A stretch of DNA of 64,000 nt. Origin: Actinokineospora alba (lineage in GTDB: Bacteria; Actinomycetota; Actinomycetes; Mycobacteriales; Pseudonocardiaceae). Positions 40,858 through 48,024 of this stretch are shown here, piece by piece. The stretch is taken from NCBI RefSeq assembly GCF_004362515.1, contig NZ_SNXU01000001.1:992001-1056000 (forward strand), given 5' to 3'. Every line of letters starts with the position of its first letter. Position 1 is the stretch's first letter. A model generated the notes under the pieces. It worked only from the letters and a program-made list of their open reading frames with translations. It was not told the origin of the DNA and did no database searches. The position numbers and the translations under genes were made by a program.

Positions 40858-41297
40858 TTGACGACCTTCGCAATCTCGAACGGCTTGGGCAGCTGGGCGG
40901 CGTGCGGGTGATCAGGGCCTGCGTAGACCTTGAGCTTCTTACCCTGGGCGCGGCCGAGCTTGGTCTTCGGCAGCATGCCCTTGACGACCTTTTCCAGCAG
41001 CCGGTCGGGGCGAGTGTCGATCAGTTCACCGAACGACTGCTTGCGCAGACCGCCCGGGTAACCGCTGTGTCGGTAGGCGAACGCCTGGTCCCGCTTGTTG
41101 CCGGTCAGGAGGACCTTCTCGGCGTTCACGATGACGACGAAGTCGCCAGTGTCCATGTGGGGGGCGAACGTGGGCTTGTGCTTGCCTCGCAGGAGCGTGG
41201 CAACATGCGTCGCGAGACGGCCGAGCACCACGTCCTCGGCATCGATCACGTGCCAGGCGCGGTCGACCTCGCCGGGCTTAGGGCTGTACGTGGGCAC
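40854..41297 (-). CDS. rplM: 50S ribosomal protein L13
   Basis: 147 residues with WHVIDAEDVVLGRLATHVAT, VVIVNAEKVLLTG and KGMLPKTKLGRAQGKKLKVY. It forms the usual rplM-rpsI operon. The region upstream carries a promoter and a leader of about 135 nt. Confidence 0.96.
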   Translation of the reverse strand: MPTYSPKPGEVDRAWHVIDAEDVVLGRLATHVATLLRGKHKPTFAPHMDTGDFVVIVNAEKVLLTGNKRDQAFAYRHSGYPGGLRKQSFGELIDTRPDRLLEKVVKGMLPKTKLGRAQGKKLKVYAGPDHPHAAQLPKPFEIAKVVK

Positions 41298-41468
41298 GGG
41301 TCTACCTCATCGTCAACTTGCGTCATGGGTGTGCGTGCGGGCCTCACCTCTGGATGGGGTCACCCAGAGGCGCGCAACGCGGCTCGACTCGCGTTCGACC
41401 AGTCGAGCAATGCGCCCCGCGCCGCACAACAAAGTAAGAAGATACCGGGTGGCCCACCGAAGGGTCAA
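41298..41468 (-). promoter_or_regulatory. rplM-rpsI promoter and leader
   Basis: TTGACC (41468-41463) and TATCTT (41444-41439) on the minus strand are 18 bp apart. The leader to the GTG is about 135 nt and contains pairing segments (ACCTCTGGATGGGGTCACCC with AGAGG; GCTCGACTCGCGTTCGACCAG with its flanks), a possible autoregulatory L13 leader. The remaining bases to 41685 hold no gene. Confidence 0.5.
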
Positions 41469-41685
41469 AACGGGTCCCCCGACCAGGCTCCGACATGGCG
41501 ATTGCCACGGATTGTGACCAGACTGCGACCCGGTTCTCGCCCGCACCCCCAGTGCGGGCGAAAACCGAATCCCACGACCAGGCAGGCACCTGACACCCCT
41601 AGGGTGCGGACTGGACCATGAGAAAACCTTGAACGGACCTGGACCTGTGTCTCAGGACACTGATAGGGGCGGTGGCAGAGCGGCG

Positions 41686-43590
41686 ATGGTGACGACCTTC
41701 CGGTTGCTCGGTGAGATCGAGGCCACCGTGAACGGTGAACCCGCCGACCTCGGCCATGCCCGCCAGCGGTCGGTACTCGCGGCACTGCTCGTCGAACCGA
41801 ACCGGCCGGTCTCGACCGGTGCGCTGACGGACCGGGTATGGGGCGACCGGGTTCCCTCCAGCGCCCAGAGCAGCGTGCACAGCTATGTGTCCCGGCTGCG
41901 CAAAGCCCTCGCCGGTGCCGATGACGTCTCCCTTTCCAGGCAGTCCGGCGGCTACGTGGTGCGGGTCGACCCAGAGAAGGTCGATCTCCACGAGTTCCGG
42001 GCACTGGTCGCGGCGGCGAAGGACGCGAACGCGGAGTCCCGGCTCGAGCGCGCGCTCGGGCTGTGGCGTGGGCGCCCGTTCGGCGACCTCGAGACGCCGT
42101 GGCTCGACCGGGTCCGCGACGAACTGGAGCGCGAACGGTTCGCCGCCGAGCTGGACCACAACGACATCCGACTGCGCGGCGACGGCCACGGGTCCCTCCT
42201 GGCCAGGCTGTCCACCCTTTCCGCGGCGCATCCGACGGACGAGCGCGTCGCGGGGCAGCTCATGCTCGCCCTCTGGAAATCGGGCAGACAGGCCGACGCG
42301 CTGACCCATTTCGACCGACTCCGCCGTCGGCTATCCGAAGAGTTGGGCATCGACCCGGGCAAGCCCCTGCGCGACCTCCACCAGCGGATCCTGCTCGCCG
42401 ATTCGAAACCGGATCCGCCCGCTCGGCAGGCGCCCGCCCAACTGCCCGCGGACGCCGCCCACTTCACCGGCCGCGCGGCCGACCTGGACGAGTTGGCGCG
42501 CGCGGTCCGCGACCACGACAGCAGCCGGGTCACCATCTGCGCGATCGAGGGAACGCCGGGTGTCGGCAAGACCGCGCTCGCGGTGCGCTTCGCCCATCGC
42601 GGCGCCGACGCCTTCCCGGACGGCCAGCTGTTCCTCAACCTGCGCGGCTACGGGCTGGGCTCGCTGATCTCACCGGATGCCGCACTGGCGACCTTGTTGC
42701 ACGGAGTCGGAGTCGCGGGCGCCCACATCCCGGCGGGGCTCGACGCCCGCGCCGCGCTGTGGCGGACGCAGACCGCAGGCCGAAAGCTGCTGATCCTGCT
42801 GGACAACGCGGCCGACTCGACACAGGTCCGGCCACTGCTGCCGGGACCGGGCAGCGTCGTCATCGTCACCAGCCGGGCCCGGCTGCGCGGGCTCGTGGTC
42901 CGTGAGGGCGCCCACCAGCTGCGGCTCGACCGGATGCCGACCGACGACGCCTTGGAGATGCTGCGCAGCATCGTCGGGCCCGGCCGGGTCGCCGAGGCGC
43001 GGACCGAGGCCAGGAAAATTCTGGACGTCTGCGCGCGGCTGCCGCTCGCGATTCGCATCCTGGGCGAGCGCGCCGGCTTCGACCCAGAACTCGGCTTGAC
43101 CGGCCTGCTCGACGAACTCGGCGACGAGACGGGCAGGCTGGCCGCGTTCGACTTGGAGGACGACGAGGACAGCGACCTGCGCTCGGTGTTCCTGCATTCC
43201 TACAAGGCATTGGGTGAGCGGCCCGCCCGACTGTTCCGGCTGCTGGGCGCGCAGCACGTCGCCGACTTCACCGCGGCCTCAGCGGCGGCGGTCGGCGGGA
43301 TCACCGAGGTGGGCGCGGCGGCTCAGCTGGACGAGTTGGTTGCCAGGCACCTGGTGGAACAACCCAATCCCGGCAGATACCAATTCCACGACCTCATGCG
43401 GGATTTCGCGCGCACGCTGGCCCGGGAAACCGATGCACCGGACGCAATCCAGGTATCCACGCGGCGCCTGCTCGGGTATTACCTGTCCGGGCTGACCAAT
43501 GCCGGGACGCGGATGAACTCGAATAAGCCCCCTTTGACGCTCCCGTATCCAACAGACGTCCTGGACACGCCATTCAGCGGTCTAGAATAA
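41686..43590 (+). CDS. AfsR/SARP-type regulator, truncated after the NB-ARC domain
   Basis: 634 residues. An OmpR-like winged helix (LGHARQRSVLAALLVEPNRP, VHSYVSRLRKAL) and bacterial transcriptional activation domain are followed by an NB-ARC ATPase: Walker A GTPGVGKTALA, LILLDNAAD, and ICARLPLAIR-like ARLPLAIRILG. The normal protein continues into TPRs, but an in-frame TAA at 43588-43590 ends it after FSGLE. The same frame resumes at once with AITWCDDESQNIV, the expected continuation. Start ATG 41686 is tentative (41629 also open). Confidence 0.82.
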   Translation: MVTTFRLLGEIEATVNGEPADLGHARQRSVLAALLVEPNRPVSTGALTDRVWGDRVPSSAQSSVHSYVSRLRKALAGADDVSLSRQSGGYVVRVDPEKVDLHEFRALVAAAKDANAESRLERALGLWRGRPFGDLETPWLDRVRDELERERFAAELDHNDIRLRGDGHGSLLARLSTLSAAHPTDERVAGQLMLALWKSGRQADALTHFDRLRRRLSEELGIDPGKPLRDLHQRILLADSKPDPPARQAPAQLPADAAHFTGRAADLDELARAVRDHDSSRVTICAIEGTPGVGKTALAVRFAHRGADAFPDGQLFLNLRGYGLGSLISPDAALATLLHGVGVAGAHIPAGLDARAALWRTQTAGRKLLILLDNAADSTQVRPLLPGPGSVVIVTSRARLRGLVVREGAHQLRLDRMPTDDALEMLRSIVGPGRVAEARTEARKILDVCARLPLAIRILGERAGFDPELGLTGLLDELGDETGRLAAFDLEDDEDSDLRSVFLHSYKALGERPARLFRLLGAQHVADFTAASAAAVGGITEVGAAAQLDELVARHLVEQPNPGRYQFHDLMRDFARTLARETDAPDAIQVSTRRLLGYYLSGLTNAGTRMNSNKPPLTLPYPTDVLDTPFSGLE

Positions 43591-44478
43591 GCCATCACCT
43601 GGTGCGACGACGAGAGTCAGAACATCGTCGCACTGGTCACGAACACCCACGACGTGACTTTGCTCGACTATGTGATGCGCTTCCCGAAGGCCATCTTCGA
43701 TTACATGGTCGCCCGGGCGCACAAGTCGGCCGAATGGATCGCGCTCCATGTGCACGCGCGGGCCGCGGCCGCCGCCGTCGGCATGCCCGATCACGAGATG
43801 CTTTCCCTCAATGGTTTGGCGATCGCGCATAGCGTGTCCGGCGACCACGACGCGGCCATCACGTGCCTCGAAGACATGCTGCGTATCGCGCGTGCGGAAG
43901 GCGACACATCGCGCCTATACCTGGCGCTGAACAACCTCGTGATAGCGCATCTGCGCTCGGGAAATGTTGGCGAGTCTCTGCGCTACGGCACGGAACTGCT
44001 GAATTCGCCATGGGTCACAGGGGATCCCAGGAACGAAGGCAGCGCACGCGTGACCATGGCCAGTGCGTATCTGCTGGGTCAGAACTATGCCAAAGCCATC
44101 GAACAAGCGCGGGCGGCGCTCCCGCTGTGCACTGAGGTCGGGTTGCGGTTGGCAGTGGCTTCCGCCCGCCAAACGATCGCCAGTGCCCTCGCCGGGCAGG
44201 GCGACCTCGCGTCAAGCGTGGCCGAGTACGAACTGGCCCTCCTCGCATACCGCGAGCTGGACGTCCCCTACCTGGAAGGCGACACCCTGCTCGAACTCGG
44301 CGATGTGCACCACCGCCTCGGTCAGGACGGATCCGCGCGCGAGTGCTGGCGGGCGGCGCTGGACTTGTTCGAGCGCACCGGCAGTCCACGATCGACTGAA
44401 GCTCTGGGCAGGCTGGCGGATGGAACAAACCCGAGTGGGGCCCAGGAGTCGCCTCCGGGCCCCACTCGGGTGGTGTAG
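43591..44478 (+). pseudogene. Detached TPR half of the AfsR-like gene
   Basis: The frame is continuous with the preceding gene except for one TAA. It encodes AITWCDDESQNIVALV and then about five TPR pairs (AAITCLEDMLRIARAEGDTS, KAIEQARAALPLCTEVGLRL, SVAEYELALLAYRELDVPYL). A GTG at 43654 could begin a separate 274-residue protein but has no SD. Either a nonsense mutation, stop-codon readthrough or a sequencing error split the gene. Confidence 0.78.
44431..44469. terminator. Bidirectional terminator overlapping the TPR gene end
   Basis: A 13-bp perfect inverted repeat (44431-44443 and 44457-44469, CCGAGTGGGGCCC) lies inside the last codons of the TPR frame and 31 bp from the end of the convergent WXG100 gene. 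Confidence 0.7.
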
Positions 44479-44499
44479 CACTAAATCAGCGAAGCGGGT

Positions 44500-44793
44500 T
44501 TAGCCCCACTTGGCGGCGTTCGCCTTCTCGGTGGCCTCGTAGTTGTCACCGGACTGCTGCACGGCCGAACCGATCGAGGCGAGGACCTGACGCAGGTCGT
44601 CCTGCGCGCGGTTCCACTCCTGCTGCTTGGCGTGCCAGGCCTCCTTGGCGGCACCTTCGTAGCCCGCCTCGAGCGGCGCGAGGCGCTGCTGGAGCTCGCC
44701 GAGCAGGGTCTCGAGCTTCCCGGCGGACGAGGACAGGGCCTGGGAGGCGTTGGCCACCTCCGCGAAGTTGACCTTGATGATGTCGTTAGGCAT
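44500..44793 (-). CDS. WXG100 protein (ESX-4 EsxT/EsxU-like)
   Basis: 97 residues, two helices joined by AAKEAWHAKQQEW; the turn reads WHA, not WxG. The C-terminus ends NYEATEKANAAKWG, a YxxxD/E-like export signal. It pairs with the next WXG100 gene 68 bp upstream. Position between the T7SS genes and rplM-rpsI matches esxT-esxU of ESX-4. Confidence 0.85.
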   Translation of the reverse strand: MPNDIIKVNFAEVANASQALSSSAGKLETLLGELQQRLAPLEAGYEGAAKEAWHAKQQEWNRAQDDLRQVLASIGSAVQQSGDNYEATEKANAAKWG

Positions 44794-44861
44794 TGCGATG
44801 CTCCCTTGGAATCAAGTCTTGGATATGCGGAACGAAGCTGAGAAGCGAAGAGCGGGGCAGG

Positions 44862-45173
44862 TCAGCCGCCGAGCACATTGGCGATGTTCGACATCGACTG
44901 CGCGGCCTCTTCTTCCTGGCGTACGTAGGCCTCGTTGGACGACTTGAGCTGCTCGGAGATGCCCTGCAGCGCATCGGCCAGCTTCGCGGCGTCGGCGTCG
45001 AAGCGCTGCATCAGCGTCTGGAAGGCGCGAGCGGCCTCACCGTTCCAGTTGTCCTCCAGCGGCACGAGGGCGCTGCGGAGGCTGGACAGCACGCCGCGCG
45101 ACTCCTCGTTCACGTTGTCGACGTCGACAGCGGCCTTAGCCATCTCTTCGGGCGAAATTCCGTAACCGGCCAT
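44862..45173 (-). CDS. WXG100 protein (ESX-4 EsxT/EsxU-like)
   Basis: 103 residues with the turn DNWNGEAARAFQTLMQRF (WNG) and a C-terminal AYVRQEEEAAQSMSNIA holding YxxxE. It should form a heterodimer with the 44500-44793 product for export by EccC. ATG 45173 follows a GGGGGTTAC stretch. Confidence 0.88.
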   Translation of the reverse strand: MAGYGISPEEMAKAAVDVDNVNEESRGVLSSLRSALVPLEDNWNGEAARAFQTLMQRFDADAAKLADALQGISEQLKSSNEAYVRQEEEAAQSMSNIANVLGG

Positions 45174-45432
45174 TGGGAAGTAACCCCCTGGTTAGTAGTT
45201 GGTCGTACATGTTCTTCGTTCGTACAACCCTTACGACGGAACCCTGCCAGGTTCGGTTCCGACTCGGTGCCGGGATCAGTCAGGTAGTTGCTCTAGTGAA
45301 CGCTCTTTTCAGGAACCCGCAGGTCACAGCGGGTTCCGCCATCGCGAACGCACCCGAACGTGGTTCACAATGGCGAATTCGGACCTGATTCGACGGGCCG
45401 GTGGGAGCTTTCAGCGACGTTCCGCGGCGAAG

Positions 45433-45804
45433 TCAGCCGCGGAAAAGCACGGAGTGCTGAGAGAAGTCCTCGTCATCATCATCGTCATCCGGGCGGGGCG
45501 CGTGTTCGGGCTCAGCCGGTTCCGCGACGCGGTCGGCGTCGGGCGGGAACTCCGTGACCGGGAGTCCTTGGGCGCGGCGCCATTCCTCGGCGGCCGCGCG
45601 GCGGTCCTCGTCGGTCCGCTCGGCCGGGTCCACCTTGGACTTGCCGATCCGCTTCGCCAGGTCGTCGTTCTCGGCGCGGAAGTTCGCGGACTGGTCGCGG
45701 GCCTCGGCGGCGGCCCGGCGGGAGCGGGTGACCGCGGCGGCGAGTTCGGCCCGGTAGCGGGCGACCGCCTCGGCGAATCCCTGGTTCTGACCGGTCATCT
45801 CCAC
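45433..45804 (-). CDS. Helical T7SS accessory protein with acidic FSQHS tail
   Basis: 123 residues: coiled coil (FAEAVARYRAELAAAVTRSR, RAENDDLAKRIGKSK) and an acidic tail DDDDDDEDFSQHSVLFRG. The tail matches that of the 35001-35537 protein. GTG 45804 overlaps or adjoins the Hsp70-like gene stop (45806). It lies between the WXG100 pair and the Rv3446c-like gene. Function unknown. Confidence 0.65.
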   Translation of the reverse strand: MEMTGQNQGFAEAVARYRAELAAAVTRSRRAAAEARDQSANFRAENDDLAKRIGKSKVDPAERTDEDRRAAAEEWRRAQGLPVTEFPPDADRVAEPAEPEHAPRPDDDDDDEDFSQHSVLFRG

Positions 45805-45805
45805 C

Positions 45806-47614
45806 TCATCCCTCGATGGCCATCGTGCGGACCACCGATTCGCAGGCCTGGCGCACCTTGTCGCGGCCGCTCTCGGTGTACTGGCAGCCGACGCTGACTT
45901 GCGACTTGCCCTTGAACAGTACGTACCAGTCGACAGTCGCGTCCTTGCGATCGAGCCGCTCGCGGTAGTTGACGACCTCGCGGCCGCCGAAAGTCACTTT
46001 CTCGGTGAAGTCCGAGAACTCGTCGCCGCCGGACTCGAAGTCGCTGCGCAGCTTGTCGACGGCTCGCGCGCGATCGGTGTCGCTGTCGAAGACGAGCCGC
46101 TTCTCCTCGACGAGCACGAGGTCGTCGCCCCGCTCGGCGCCGACCGGCTTGATCTCGGTGCGCAGCAGGCCGGGGTTGCCGCCGGTCTGGGTCCAGCCGT
46201 CGGGCCGGGTGAAGCGGTACTCGTACTGCGCGATGACCGGCCCCGTCTCCGCGGGTGGGGTCTCACGGCCGAGCAGCACCACCATGGTCACGGCGACGGC
46301 GGCGATCACGACGACCGCGGCGCCGATGAGCAGTGCGGTGCGTCGCGGCTTCGGCGGCGGCGGCGTGGGGCGCGGCAGCGGCAGCGGTCCGGACGGCGGT
46401 CCCATCGGCCGGGGCGGGAGCGGCGGCCGGTGCGCGACCGGCATGGTCGGCTCAGCGGCGAGGACACCGCCCGCGGGCACGGTTCGGCCCGGATTCGCGG
46501 CCATGGCGCCGGTGTTGTCCGGTTCGACGGCCACCGCCCGCAGCGCGCCGCGGGCGACCACGGTCTCGGGCTGGTCGAGCGTCACCGGGACCATGCCGGT
46601 CCGCTCGGCGACGAGGCGTGCGACCAGTGGGATCCGGCTGGAACCGCCGACGAGGAAGATGCCCGAGAGCTGCTGCGGCGCCAGGCCCGCCTCGCGGATG
46701 GTGGCCAGCGTCAGGTCGACCGCCCGGCCGACCGGGACGCCGATCAGCCGTTCGAGGTCGGTCCTGGTGACGTGCGCGTCGGGGAACGGTGAGGGCAGCG
46801 GCACGTCGGTGTACGGGTGGCGGGACAGGGTTTCCTTCGCGCCGCGGATGTCCTGGCGCAGCACGCGCCTGCGCCTGCGGTCGGCCAGGTCGCGGCCTTC
46901 CACGAGCGCACGCCAGGAATCCGGGTCGTCGGTGGAGACCATGTCGCCGACGTGGCCGAGGAGCAGTTCGTCGATGTCGGCGCCGCCGAAGTGCGGGTCG
47001 CCCCTGGTCGCGAGGACCGTGTACGCGGGCGGCAGCCCAGGGCGGGCGGCCCGGGTGGTGCGCACGACACTGACGTCGACCGTGCCGCCGCCGAGGTCGA
47101 GGACGGCGAGGGTGCGGCCATGGGGACCGGTCGGCGCCGGGTAGCTCGCCGAGTGGAAGACCGCGGCCGCGACCGGTTCGGGCACCAGCGCGATCCGCTC
47201 GGCCAGACCGGCGGCGGCCTGCCGGAGAACCTGGGTGCGGACGCCGCCCCAGTCGGCGGGGTGGGTCAGGACCAACTGCGCGACCTGCACGCCGCCCGCG
47301 ACCCGGCGGGCCTCGTTGACCGCGCGGCCGAGCACGGACCGGAACACGGAGCCGACGGGCAGCACGGTGTCGCCGAGCAGCAGTTCCTTCTCGTCGATCC
47401 GCCGCTTCGGATGCGGCTCGTAGCGCGAGGGGTCTAGCGCGGCCTGGCGGTCGGCTTCCTGACCGACGAAGAGAGTTCCGTCCGACGCGGCGTAGACCGA
47501 CGACGACAGCAGCGGCTGCCCGTCGACCACGACGACCTGAGGCTCCCGACCGTGCACGGACACCGCGACACACGTGCTCGACGTCCCAAAGTCGACCGCG
47601 ACGCGCAGTGCCAC
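45806..47614 (-). CDS. Hsp70-like T7SS-associated membrane protein (Rv3446c family)
   Basis: 602 residues. An actin/Hsp70 ATPase fold (VAVDFGTSSTCVAVSV, VLDLGGGTVDVSVV, GIFLVGGSSRIPLV) is followed by a Pro-rich linker, one membrane helix (ALLIGAAVVVIAAVAVTMVV) and an outer domain with two Cys (VGCQYTESGRDKVRQACESV). The C-terminal domain resembles the Rv3446c family, found between esxU and eccC4 in ESX-4. It may act as an ATP-driven assembly or chaperone factor. Confidence 0.78.
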   Translation of the reverse strand: MALRVAVDFGTSSTCVAVSVHGREPQVVVVDGQPLLSSSVYAASDGTLFVGQEADRQAALDPSRYEPHPKRRIDEKELLLGDTVLPVGSVFRSVLGRAVNEARRVAGGVQVAQLVLTHPADWGGVRTQVLRQAAAGLAERIALVPEPVAAAVFHSASYPAPTGPHGRTLAVLDLGGGTVDVSVVRTTRAARPGLPPAYTVLATRGDPHFGGADIDELLLGHVGDMVSTDDPDSWRALVEGRDLADRRRRRVLRQDIRGAKETLSRHPYTDVPLPSPFPDAHVTRTDLERLIGVPVGRAVDLTLATIREAGLAPQQLSGIFLVGGSSRIPLVARLVAERTGMVPVTLDQPETVVARGALRAVAVEPDNTGAMAANPGRTVPAGGVLAAEPTMPVAHRPPLPPRPMGPPSGPLPLPRPTPPPPKPRRTALLIGAAVVVIAAVAVTMVVLLGRETPPAETGPVIAQYEYRFTRPDGWTQTGGNPGLLRTEIKPVGAERGDDLVLVEEKRLVFDSDTDRARAVDKLRSDFESGGDEFSDFTEKVTFGGREVVNYRERLDRKDATVDWYVLFKGKSQVSVGCQYTESGRDKVRQACESVVRTMAIEG

Positions 47615-47820
47615 TCTCTTCGCCCCTTGACCCGCCTGATCTCGACCCGCCTGATACTGCCCGAGTCACCCTACGTGATCGCCAACGCGGATGAATCCAC
47701 CCACAGCCAAGGGCTCTGGAGTGCCCCGTGATTCGGTGTGAGCCCCTACGGCGCCCGGTGGGCCCGGGTCGGCCCGGCCATTGCCGCCCCCCAGCGCAGG
47801 CGACGGGCAGATCCCAACGG

Positions 47821-47956
47821 CCTGTTTGGGTGGTTTGCCTTGATTTGGGGTGAAATGGGCCAAAATCGCGGTGCGGGTGAGGTTCCTTGACCTCGCCTTT
47901 TGACCCGCACGGCCCATTTCGAGGGGCCCCAAATCAAGGCAAACCACCCAAACAGG
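47821..47956. repeat. 136-bp long palindrome
   Basis: Arms 47821-47850 and 47927-47956 are 30-bp perfect inverted copies. Nested stems follow: GAAATGGGCC/GGCCCATTTC (47852-47861, 47911-47920) and TGCGGGT/ACCCGCA (47872-47878, 47903-47909), around a small GAGGT/ACCTC hairpin. Together with small bulges this folds as one long stem. It may be a MITE-like or REP-like element, or an extended terminator. Confidence 0.8.
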
Positions 47957-47972
47957 CACCCACCAAAGAAAA

Positions 47973-48010
47973 TCCCGGTTGGCGGCACAAAACCGCGCCG
48001 CCAACCGGGA
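47973..48010 (-). terminator. Terminator of eccC
   Basis: A perfect 14-bp inverted repeat (47973-47986 and 47997-48010). On the minus strand the hairpin runs into ATTTTC, 15 bases after the eccC stop. Confidence 0.85.
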
Positions 48011-48024
48011 AGACACGCCACGGA

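Larger units (their letters stand above)
47615..48024. other. Intergenic region with palindrome and terminator
   Basis: 410 bp between the Hsp70-like gene and eccC contain no supported gene. They hold the 136-bp palindrome (47821-47956), the eccC terminator (47973-48010) and GC-rich spacer. Confidence 0.6.

Noticed and set aside
43654..44478. Independent TPR regulator gene
   Set aside because: Frame is continuous with the preceding AfsR-like gene apart from one stop; no SD at GTG 43654, so called a detached half.
45312..45337. Rho-independent terminator
   Set aside because: GGAACCCGC/GCGGGTTCC forms a 9-bp stem but neither side has a T-run; left as a possible structural element between the WXG100 pair and the helical accessory gene.
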